A stretch of 21,462 nt of DNA from positions 1-21,462 of the forward strand of contig LSSL01007675.1 in the NCBI GenBank assembly GCA_001953115.1, read 5' to 3'. The translations under genes and the position numbers were made by a program. The notes under the pieces were generated by a model that had not been told where the DNA came from, did not search any database, and worked only from the letters and a program-made list of their open reading frames with translations. Origin of the DNA: Smittium mucronatum. Lineage: Eukaryota; Kickxellomycota; Harpellomycetes; Harpellales; Legeriomycetaceae. Positions 11,411 through 20,919 of this stretch are shown piece by piece. The first letter of the stretch is position 1. Each line of letters begins with the position of its first letter.

Positions 11411-11628
11411 GTTATAAATAAAATAAATTGCTAGGAAAAAAAATAAAAGGTGGATGATTAATTTTATTATATGTTATTAAAACTAAGACTATATAAAAAT
11501 TTTATATAATGGAATTTGGCATAAAAAGTAAGTAGATTTTCAACAAAGTAGATTGAAAAAATCTATAAATTACAGTATGAAAAAATAATGTAAATATTTG
11601 GTATCAGTAAAATTGAATTAATGAAGTA

Positions 11629-11653
11629 ATATATATATATATATATATATATA
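11629..11653. repeat. (AT)n microsatellite
   Basis: About twelve uninterrupted AT copies. It lies just upstream of the piggyBac-type pseudogene, which reads away from it. Confidence 0.95.
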
Positions 11654-11849
11654 ATTATATAAATAACATAAATCTGTGATAAGAAAAATAAAAAAGGCAT
11701 CAAATAGATTATAAAGTATTAATATCATGAATAAAAAAAAATCATAAATAAATAATTATTAATGGTAAGAAACAAAATATACGTATAAACTATTTAAATG
11801 AATTAATTTAGCTAAAATTAAAAATTGTAATAAAAAAATATAAAATATA

Positions 11850-12540
11850 TATTATGGCCAAAATTGAACAAAATTATTATAAAATAAGAAAAATATATAC
11901 AAAATAATTTACTCTATTCAGATATTGGTTAAAAAAAATTGCAATAAATATTTTACAACAATATTATAAAATATTCATCAGTGATACAAGACACGATTTG
12001 CAGTTGCAGTGAGAAAACCATATCAAATTATATTAATACCTGCAAAAACATTGAAAAAAATGGGATTTTTTTTTGCCTATAATATGGCATTTCCTGTACA
12101 GAAAGTGTCATATTTTTCACCCAAAGATATAGCTATTTATATTACAGCCTATATATTGATTAAAATTAATGCGATATTTATTTCAGAGAATAATTATTAA
12201 AATATCCATCATTAATATAAGCCATGGTTTGCAGTTGATACCAGAAAAATAATCAGATTATTATAATATACGTTAAAAATATTGATTAAAATGAGCTTAT
12301 ATGGTGTATATTTTGTGGTATTTTCTGGGCATAAAGTCTCATTTTTAACATAAAATAAAAAGATTGATATTACAGCGTTGATATTGGTTAAAAAAATACA
12401 TGCCATACCTTTCTAATAATGAATACCTCTACATTCATTAATTTTGCCTCGATTTAAAACTTCTCAGTATATATTTCAGTTTATTTATAACATATCTCTT
12501 AAAGTATCATTGTAGTTACAGCATTTGCTAATAAATTAAC
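11850..12540. repeat. Divergent tandem repeat, unit about 230 bp, ~3 copies
   Basis: Several anchors recur at similar spacing. TTTGCAGTTG occurs at 11997 and 12228 (231 bp apart). ATTACAGC occurs at 12141 and 12369 (228 bp), with GTTACAGC at 12515. GATATTGGTT occurs at 11931 and 12380, with a variant near 12152. AATATTCATCA at about 11970 matches AATATCCATCA at 12200. Two whole units plus partial units at both ends are visible, clearly diverged. On the minus strand the units keep related peptides (for example TANHGLY against TANRVLY), so a duplicated coding segment is possible. No family was recognised. Confidence 0.6.
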
Positions 12541-12831
12541 ATTATCTTTTTTTGCGTATAAGTATAAAAAATCATTAAGAATAATGATTTTAAATAACAT
12601 ATCTATTTTATAAAATATCATACACGTTTTTTTTCTAAATACACACATATATTCAATTATATCTTTTATACAAGATACTCTTTGTATGATTTTAATATTT
12701 TTGTTACATATATAAAATAAATGATTTAAACCGACATCATAATTAATTCTTATTAAAAATTCTAAAATATCTGCGTTGAAATTTTTTTTTTTTTTTTTAA
12801 TTTCACTCAAAAAGTTTAATAGGTTACTCAA
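12499..12831 (-). other. 110-codon open frame without ATG, unidentified
   Basis: This minus-strand frame is open for 110 codons, the longest outside the retrotransposon, but its first codon is TTG with a TAG shortly upstream. A lysine run near its start is only the reverse of a 17-base T tract. Its end, VNLLANAV, lies in the fourth partial unit of the adjacent tandem repeat and resembles TNINAV in the unit at 12.37 kb. It could be the upstream part of a decayed repeat-containing gene, or a chance frame in AT-rich DNA. No signal peptide, membrane segment or known domain is convincing. Confidence 0.2.
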
Positions 12832-14490
12832 AAACTATATTTATTATATGCAATCTTGTGCTTTCCCATATTTAATATATATAATTGATTATTTTTATTG
12901 AAAATTTTAAAATTAATATTCTTATTATTTAAAAAAAAAATTAAATTCTTTTTATGCAAGATCGATTTTATCTATTCATACCCGATTTTTATGTCCATCT
13001 TCTTTCTATTAATTTTTCTAGCTATTAAAACTTTCAGAATTTAAATATATTTAATCTCATTTTTACATCAATGCCATCATTAATTTTTGTCCTCATTGCT
13101 GCTTTAATTATTTAATTATTTTTTTCTTTTTTCATCTAAAATTTATCTCTAAACAGTTAATTATCATATTTTTTGTACAAATTTATAGTTTCACGACTAT
13201 TAGTAAACATCATTTACCCTTTAGAATGATTGGAATTGAATTTACACTACATTATTTGATTATCAAATATTTACCAAATATGCCAATTTTTAGCTGCTTG
13301 GGCGTTTGTATTTTCCATTGATAAAGCCATTTTTTTTGTGTTTGTCTCTGAAAGGGTTAAGGAGCTTTTTCGTGGTAAAACTTTCAAAATTTTATTATAT
13401 TAAACAATTAAAATAATTGTTATAATAAAAATTTAGGATAAGAATAACAATTTGTTTTTTCAAATTAACTCATTTATAAGTTTTGATTTTTTTTGATGAC
13501 CTACTGCTTATATTTTCCTAAAATAAAAATAATAGAACTAAACATATATCAGAACAAAAAAAAAAAAGAAGAAAATAAATATTTTAGTTGATATTTGCGT
13601 TTTAAATTTTATCTTAATCTATCCTTGGGTGGAAAAAAAGAGCCTATTATTTGTACATTCTTTATGCATATTTTTCTCCAATTAAATATATTATTTAAAT
13701 CAAAGAAAATATCAACTCAAAATAAAAAATCTAAATAAAAATATTGCTATAATATTTTTAATTAAACCTTTTTTATTCCCGTCTACAATTGGTATTATAC
13801 ATTCTATTAGGCTAAATAATTTCAAATTTTGGCTTTCATAAATCAATAAAACTTTAAAATTTTGCACTTTTTTGGACTCTAAACATTATATTCTTCTCAT
13901 CTTTAAAATTTAATAAATTTAAAAATAATAATTATAATCCGATTTTTTTAGAAAAGCCACAGAATTAACTTTTAATAAATCTAAAATATTCAATGGAAAT
14001 AATACATTTTTAGAAAATAAAGTTATTAAATTATTTTTGGTTCGTTAAATTTAATTTTATAGAAACATTTTCAGTGTATAAATTATTCTTAACTAGTTTA
14101 GATCACTGATAAATTTTAAATATTATGGCTTTTCTTCCTGTTTATCACTCTCTTAATACTGATTTCGTTTAATTATTAAAATATTATTATTTAAATATTG
14201 ATTTAAAAATAAAGATTAGATTTTCAATAGAGAAGAATTTTTCATTTTTTTATTTTGATAACATCGAAATCTTTTAATATTTACTTGGTATGTAATTATT
14301 TTGATTTAAATATCAATACAAATCTTTCGCCGCTTTAAGTCTGAAATTGTTTACAACATAGCCTGGAAGAGATTTTTATAAATAAAAAACTTAGTGATGA
14401 TAAAATTGATACAAAATAAAAAAAATTGGTATTCTATTTCACAGTTTATAATCGAATTTTAATATAGAAGAATATTGGAGTAATTTAATT
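12832..14490. other. AT-rich stretch, no gene recognised
   Basis: No coding frame, RNA or repeat was identified on either strand apart from the possible piggyBac-type end at 13336-13360. Short coding-like runs, such as one near 14316-14370 (+), are too short to weigh. Confidence 0.55.
13336..13360 (-). repeat. Possible piggyBac-type terminal repeat next to TTAA
   Basis: Read on the minus strand from 13360, the sequence is TTAA followed by CCCTTTCAGAGACAAACAC. piggyBac elements insert at TTAA and commonly start with CCC, often CCCTTT. The orientation is right for the 5' end of the pseudogene at 11410-9718, which also reads leftward. Against this, the gap of about 1.9 kb is long and I find no matching 3' end. 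It could be a separate copy or coincidence. Confidence 0.3.
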
Positions 14491-14494
14491 ATAA

Positions 14495-14630
14495 ACCCCT
14501 CCCCCCCCTCGCTCCGTAAATTTTAATTTTATTGATCTATGTTCAAAAAATTATAAAATATACTATCGTGATAAAATATTTCTGGTAAAAAAATATGAAT
14601 ATTATTTCAGTTTTTTTTTTGGGGGGGGGG
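14495..14630. repeat. Facing poly-C / poly-G tracts about 110 bp apart
   Basis: A C-rich tract (CCCCTCCCCCCCCTCGCTCC, 14495-14514) and a T10G10 tract (14611-14630) face each other, so the two ends are roughly inverted. In DNA this AT-rich such G/C runs are very unlikely by composition alone. The interior is ordinary AT-rich sequence without a gene. The arrangement resembles a very small element with homopolymeric ends. Confidence 0.5.
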
Positions 14631-14639
14631 AATAAATTA

Positions 14640-15462
14640 TTTAAAAATGGTTAATTTTTAGATAAATTTCTACCTATTTCTATAAAAAAAAAACAATTGA
14701 AAAAATTTTATCGATAAAACTTATTAATAGAAACTTATTTTAATTGATTTTTGAAGCGGAGATTTATATATATATATAAACCACACTGAATGTGTAATAA
14801 ATAATAGTAATTAAATTTAATTGTAAATGAACTATCGAACAACTATAATTTCCAAAATATTCAAACCAATCTCAAATAAAAAATAAAAAATAAAAAAAGA
14901 ATTAACCAATTTTTCCTTAACCATCACTTTATTACATTTAGTTATAATATTACTCGTTTTTACCACCAAATTTCGTCAAAAACTATCAATTTGTTGTCTA
15001 AAATTAATAAATTCAACAAATATATTAAAAATTCAACATTTTATTCAATCCCATTTTTCTGTATTTTATCTATTACAAAATAGAATTTAAATAGTTATCA
15101 CCACTCATAAATTTTATTTACAATTTTGATGGCCATTAGATAAAAATACAACGTAGCGTATATTAAAATAAATATTTATTTTTTGTACCAAACGTTTTAA
15201 TAAGATAATTTAGATATTCAACTATTTAAATCATTTTATATACACCCAAATTTTTCAAATTAGATAAATCAAACCGAAATAATTCTAAAAGTAGGTGAAA
15301 ATTTGGGCATATTTAAAAGTTAATGTTTTAGTTTTTTAAAAAAAATGTATCACATTAAATTTTTTTTATATCAATATAATTAAATGTTGCATATAACTAA
15401 TGAAATTAACATTTTTTTTCTAAAATAAAATAATCAATTTCAGATATTTTCATCATTTGAAA
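14640..15462. other. AT-rich stretch without recognisable gene
   Basis: Nothing was recognised on either strand beyond a short TA run near 14766 and A-rich tracts. Confidence 0.6.
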
Positions 15463-17618
15463 ATGCCATTTGCAAGTTTAAATTTACTTATAGTTAATTC
15501 CAAAGACATTAATAATAACATCAGGGAAATTTTCGACAACAAAAGATCCTTTGTCTTTGAAGGTTTAAATAAATATTTCACTTTGATCAACTTTCCAACA
15601 ATGGACTAAATGAATTGTCTAAATTAGATTTTAAATCTTTTTTCATATTTTTCGGAGTTATGGATCAATATTATTCAAAGATTTTTCACATTTGAATTTT
15701 TTTATCTTTGAATTTCCACAAAAGATTCTTTGCTATTTTATCCCTACTTATTAAATGTGTATCCAGCTTAATCTTTTATTTGATTATAATTTTATATCAA
15801 CTCTGAGCCAGATGAAAGGTTATATAAAAAACTACTAGCTCTATTAAAAGTAAGTTTTTTTTTAAAAAAAATCTGGAAATTTTTTTCCAGGATTAAGCTT
15901 TTTGATTTTTTCATACGTTGAAATTGTAATTAATGATCAAAAAATATATGCAAGAAATTTTATTCTGATTTTAGATATTCAAAACCTTTATTCTACAAAA
16001 CAAGCCGAAATACTGGGTTAGTTTGAAGCTTATTTACCTTCCTAATGGAATATTTGGAATTTTTTTTTAGTTAAAATATGGGTCAGCAAATTTTTTTTGC
16101 CATCTCACTAACTAGACTGAATCATTATTAAAAGTTTCTAATAAAAAAAATCAATGAAATTTTACAAGATAGATCACAATAATGTTCAAAAAAAGCATGA
16201 TTTTGCTAACTGGATACGAACAGATATTTTATTTTGATTGATCCAAAAAAAGGGGGGGGGGTAAACTTGAGCCTAATTAATTTATTTGGAAACCCCCCCC
16301 CCCCAATTTGGGAGTAAGTATAATCATAAAAAAGATTTTTCAGATTAAAAACTCTTATTGGTACTTTTAGGTTCCAAATAAAGAAATTTCCATTTCTTCA
16401 TGAGGATTTAAATGACATATGTATTTATATATGCTTAACCAACTATCATATCAGATTTTACCCGATTAGAAGGAATAATTGAAAGAATATTTGTATGATA
16501 ATTTTTTAAAAGTGGGATACTCTTATTATCTCTAGGGACAATTTTTTATGATTTTTTTATAAAAAAAATTTTCAAATAAATCTAAACGATTTTTTGCGAA
16601 TAAGTACTCTATATATTAATTATCAATATATAATATTAATGGGAACATTTATACACCAATATTAGGATATATTTTTTAAAAATAGATTTACCTAAACGCT
16701 ATAACGTATTTTAAAAGACCAAAAAAAATTTCTAAGTGAATATATAAATAAAATTTTAAAACTTTGCTTGAAGATATATGCTCAAGATTTTATCCAGCAG
16801 GAATATTATTTTTTATTGTCTTTTTTTTGCTTGATTCAGATTCTCTATTAAAAAACGATCTTATTATGAGGTTTAATATTATTTTGGTGAGATCAGACTT
16901 TTATAAAAATAAATTTTAAGATAATAATAAAACCACTAATTTTTCACAATCATATTTATATTTGTCTTTTCATTATTTATAAAGTTTAAAAAGTCTTTGA
17001 TTTTCGTTTATTACTGATATATTATTTTTTTGAGCGGACATTTTATCAAAAAGTCTAATTCTCTAATAACGCCATGTATGGTTTAAATCTTGCCTGTGAT
17101 AAAGCTTTATTAAGTGTTTTCTTCGTATATAATATGGAAACCAATTCCATTAAAATTAAAAATTAAATAAAAAATTATCTTTTTAACTTAGATTTTATTT
17201 CAACAATAAGTAGATGTGAAAAGTTATATATTCATAACGAGAAAGCAAAAAAATCAGAATTTCTATAAACTAAGACTAATTTTTGTGAGATTTTTTTTCG
17301 GAATACAGGAGTGATTTATTTTATATTTGATAAATTGTGCTAAATTCAAAAAAAAAACAACCTAATAAGACGATTTTAACTAGAAATATAATTGTTTCTT
17401 TTATTAAAGAAAACGGGATTTTTCTTAATTTAATTGATTTATTTTAAATAATTTATATTTCTATCAATCAATCGAAACAATTTGATATTATTCAAATTTA
17501 TAATTATAGATTTCTTTATCGGAATAATATATTTTACTTTCTATTGGGGCTTTTTGGTTTTTTAGAAATTATAATGATAAAATCAGCTGATAGACATCTG
17601 CATTTTAGCTATTATTAA
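15463..17618 (+). other. Possible decayed gene, unknown family
   Basis: A series of plus-strand open pieces in changing frames has a more protein-like residue mix than most of the window. An ATG at 15463 opens 48 codons (MPFASLNLLIVNSKD...). A +2 shift then carries on to 15695 (LNELSKLDFKS...). Later pieces include SEPDERLYKKLLALLK near 15802, DIQNLYSTKQAEILG up to about 16018, KKHDFANWIRTD before 16237, a 48-codon piece at 16705-16851, and a frame from 17343 to 17618 with one stop (17445). If real, it is a largely helical protein of several hundred residues ruined by frameshifts. I recognise no domain. Runs of this length arise by chance in such DNA, and alternative frames sometimes look equally good, so confidence is low. 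Confidence 0.22.
16243..16311. repeat. Imperfect palindrome with G10 and C12 arms
   Basis: The left arm is CCAAAAAAA followed by ten Gs (to 16261); the right arm is twelve Cs (16293-16304) followed by AATTTGG. The arms are inverted, with a spacer of about 31 bases. The structure parallels the C/G pair at 14.5 kb in the opposite order and lies inside the possible decayed gene, suggesting an insertion. Confidence 0.6.
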
Positions 17619-18584
17619 TATTATATACTTACATGATTATTTTCATATGGCAGCTCTGATGAATTTAAAACCCGTTTCTATTAATTAATGTTTTTTTTTT
17701 TTGAATTATCAGTTTTATAAAATCTAATATTTTTCATAATTGTTTCATTTATATAAAATATTTAGAGGAAATAAGATACATGCCATTATAGCAAATTATA
17801 AAAAAATCCAATATTGAATTAAATATGATATCTCTTTTATTTGATTGAGAATTTATAAAAAAAAACTCTTTTAATTCTATTTAGGTTTTGATATTCTGTT
17901 ATAACTCAATTTTGCAAAAAATCCCGTATTTTTAAATAAAATAAAAATATTTTTGGTGGATTTTCCCAACCAGATAACTATTCGGTTTATCTGCGTTTTA
18001 TTCTTTTTGTGGTAATTTTTTGGCTTAGTTTTTAAAAAGACAAGTATAATTTAAAAAATAAGCGAGTTATATGAATTCTAATAATTTGAATTATGGATTT
18101 TTATTTTTAAATTCATAATTATAACTACATTACATTAATATATGTGGAATTTTTAACTAATTTAAGAAATATAAGATTTGTATATTTTCTTATTTGGGAA
18201 GAGCTTTACTACTAAAAAACAAATGATCCTTAGGCTTTAAATATTTCTCAATAGTAAAAAATATAATTAATAATACGGAATCAGAATCGAGGGAAAATAT
18301 TTTAAAGAAAATTGTGTGAACTAATAAGTTCTATAATTTCTATTTGAAAAAAAATGAATGGATTTTAACATAAAAAATAGTTTAAAAACTAAAAAAGGTC
18401 TAATATTTGAAAAAATCACATATTTATCTCGCTTTATTTATAAAAAAATATCACCGTTTTTAATTGGTATATTGTATTAATTTGAAAAATTAAATCGTTT
18501 TAATTTCAGCAAATAGAAATAAATAGTACATAGAAAAAGCATTATAAAATTAAACATAAAATTATTAATAATAGAATTTTCAAA
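17619..18584. other. AT-rich stretch without recognisable gene
   Basis: No gene or RNA was recognised. A run near 17955-18030 reads plausibly in two different plus frames at once, which illustrates how little residue appearance proves here. Confidence 0.55.
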
Positions 18585-18822
18585 AATCGATGGAATCTTT
18601 TTTTCAAAAAAAACTTTTTTCTAGTCAAATAGAATCTTTTTCCCCAAAAAAATTGAGCTTTTTTTCCAGTCCAATAGAACCTCTTTTCCAGAAAAAAAAA
18701 ACTTTTTTCTAGTCCAATAGAATCTTTTTTCCAAACCAATTGAGCCTTTTTTTCATACCAGTAGAACCTTTTTTTCGCAAAAATTCACCATTTTTTTAGA
18801 GAATAGAGCTTTTTTATTGGAA
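18585..18822. repeat. Minisatellite, unit about 22 bp, ~11 copies
   Basis: The consensus is close to AGTCCAATAGAACCTTTTTTCC, with units beginning near 18623, 18645, 18668, 18690, 18711, 18733, 18755, 18777 and 18799, and two degraded units before them. Alternate units are more alike (the ATAG anchors at 18629, 18674, 18717, 18761 and 18803 are 42-45 bp apart), so a 44-bp higher-order unit is present. A minus-strand open frame here is only the translation of the repeat. The array ends 26 bp before the inverted-repeat arm at 18848. Confidence 0.85.
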
Positions 18823-18847
18823 GATTTAGCTGACTATAAAGCCTATC

Positions 18848-19390
18848 ATGCCATATACTTTTGTGTTAAATAATTTTGTAATAATTTTTAAAACATACTT
18901 TTCTATTCCCAATTTATCTTTATTTTATCCATCACTCGAGTGATTTTTCACAAATATATATATTTTTACATAATTAGTTATTTATTTTGCTCAACTTCTC
19001 CCTAGTTTTTTTAATTGATTCTTTTTTAAGTTATACGCATTAAAATGATACAAATAAAACTAAAGGAGTGTTTAATATATCCCTAATTTTTAATTTTGAT
19101 GATCACCAATAAAGATAATACAAAATTGGGAATATTTGACAAATATGAAAAACTCGCTATATATTTAACCATTTTTATATATCATATATATTTTTATCAA
19201 ATAAAAACGCTTATAAAATAATTATAGAAATTTAAATACAAAAAAAAACTATCTCGATATACGATTATATTTCTCATTTACTCAGATCTCATTTATGGTT
19301 ATTAAATAATAAGAAAATTATTCATTTTGGAGATTTTAATTAATTGAATTCAGCAATTTAATTAAAGAATTCCCATTTAATAAATTTGAA
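18848..19390 (+). repeat. Left terminal inverted repeat (543 bp)
   Basis: Compared line by line with the reverse complement of 20920-21462, I found no mismatch or gap; paired positions always sum to 40310. The match ends inward after TTTGAA at 19390, where the next base differs. It holds no gene. It starts ATGCCATATAC. Confidence 0.92.
18931..18944. repeat. 14-bp perfect palindrome inside the left arm
   Basis: ATCACTCGAGTGAT is its own reverse complement and therefore also sits in the right arm at 21366-21379. It is about 83 bp from the visible outer end of each arm, a plausible place for a subterminal protein-binding site, but no function is shown. Confidence 0.7.
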
Positions 19391-20095
19391 AAAATTCGTA
19401 TTCTAATTGCGATAATTTAATATAATCTGAAGAAAAATAATTAAAATAATAAGCTTTCACTTTCATGGTAATTATAAAAAAAATTTACTTCCATTTTTTT
19501 GTAAAAAAATCAATGATTAAAAATTAATGTGGATAAAATGTGAATATTACATATCCAAAATTTAATTTCTATAAATTTTTAAAAAAAATAAAAATGGCAT
19601 GAGCATAGCTAAGTAGCCTATCTTAATCAAAATTTCAATTCAGCTACTCAATACTATTTTATAAGTATTTCATTTAAATAAAACGAAGAATTTTGTTAAA
19701 TTTTTTTTCTTAGAGTGAGATCTCTGGTTATTCGAGTGAAGAAATCTCAGAAACTTCAGAAAATCGTGATGATATTAGCCTAAATAAAAATATCTAAAAT
19801 AAAAAACAAATTATACTAATGAGATAACAACTCGGTTCGTTATAAAATATTAAAACGGAATATCAAACTTGGAGATTTCAGTATAATTAGGCCTATGTAG
19901 ATCCATTTTTAGAAGATTATGTATCAAGTACTTTTCGGAAAAAAAATAATTGTATAATTTTTAATATTTTTTCAAAAAACCGAAAAAGAGAAAAGAAGTA
20001 AGATAAAAATTTATCTCTTCTTTAACATCACTTATTTTGCAAAACCTGTCTTTTACTTTGTGTAAAATGATGAAATTGTAGCATAAAAATCATAG
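19391..20095. other. Transposon interior upstream of the recognisable transposase
   Basis: The N-terminal, DNA-binding part of the transposase would be expected here. A Ser/Glu-rich frame at 19714-19797 (SGYSSEEISETSEN) and basic runs near 19980 could be traces of it, but stops and shifts prevent identification of a helix-turn-helix domain. Confidence 0.4.
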
Positions 20096-20729
20096 ATAAA
20101 TTATACTATCGTGGAAATAGGGTATTATAAGGAAATATTGGTTAGAATACCAATAGAAACAAATACCCAAAGAATTTTAAAATTTAGACAGGAATTTTGT
20201 AGAGATATAAAGAATCTATTCAATGAAAATAAAATTTAATTAGATGAAACTGTTATTAATTTACATTTAATAATTACCTTTGGATATCCAGCTATAGATT
20301 TAAATGCTGTAATGGATGTATCTAGAAATAAAGATAAAAAATTTTCTATTATTGTTTCTATATCTATTTCTGGAATATTGTGCTACCATATTAGCACTAT
20401 TCCCTACAATAGAGGTTTTTTTTACGATTTTTTAAGATCAAAATTATTCCAGTAAGAGCTGGAAAAAATCTGATGATTATGGACAATGCAGCATTTCACA
20501 AATCAAAAATATTAAAATCTATACTTTCCTTTTCCGAAATTTTCTCGAGTTTCTTCCTGCATATTTGACTCAGCTAAATCCAATAGAGATAGTTTTTTCA
20601 GCATATAAATAATACTGTAGACTTATTCAGCTGAAAGAAAAAAATTATGTTGAGATCTAATAAAACGTTACATTAATCTTAGAATCATTATAAAACTATT
20701 TATTCCAATATTTCAGACAAATGAAATAA
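20096..20729 (+). pseudogene. IS630/Tc1/mariner-type transposase (DDE_3), C-terminal catalytic part, decayed
   Basis: The catalytic domain of a cut-and-paste transposase is recognisable through several breaks. After RIPIETNTQ...RQEFCRDI comes LDETVINLH with the first Asp at 20243, then SISISGILCYH, then MIMDNAAFHKS with the second Asp at 20482, then LPAYLTQLNPIE with the catalytic Glu at 20586. The second Asp and the Glu are 104 bases apart, one short of the 105 expected for DD34E spacing, so a single-base deletion lies between them. Stops occur at 20237, 20453, 20610 and 20658, and the frame changes after about 20430 and 20545. The C-terminal end continues as YCRLIQLKEKNYVEI to a final stop at 20727. 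The three acidic residues survive, but no functional protein can be made. Confidence 0.85.
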
Positions 20730-20800
20730 TAGTTGTAAATTTGAATTTGAAAAAAACCATTCAACTAGAGAATATTTTAATTTATGCTTTTCAGTAACAA

Positions 20801-20833
<33 letters not shown>
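20801..20833. repeat. (AAT)n microsatellite
   Basis: Eleven perfect AAT copies between the transposase remnant and the right arm. A minus-strand open frame across it owes its tyrosine run to this repeat. Confidence 0.95.
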
Positions 20834-20919
20834 TTCTCATTTCATTCAGAGTTACTGATAATAATATTAAAATGTATTTCGACAAAATCAAAAAACAAAA
20901 AAGCCCATCATTTATTTTC

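Noticed and set aside
12009..12200. Plus-strand open frame of 63 codons
   Set aside because: It lies within one unit of the divergent tandem repeat and is not kept open in the neighbouring unit.
12212..12406. Minus-strand open frame of 64 codons as an independent gene
   Set aside because: It is one unit of the tandem repeat; the adjacent unit carries stops. It is described under the repeat instead.
17955..18030. Coding-like run reading FSQPDNYSVYLRF or LVDFPNQITIRF
   Set aside because: Two different frames look equally protein-like, so appearance alone is not evidence of coding.
18542..18739. Minus-strand frame rich in Lys, Phe and Trp
   Set aside because: It is a translation of the 22-bp minisatellite; the peptide periodicity simply reflects the DNA repeat.
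18585..18822. CRISPR-like array
   Set aside because: The units are directly adjacent with no unique spacers, and the context is eukaryotic transposon DNA.
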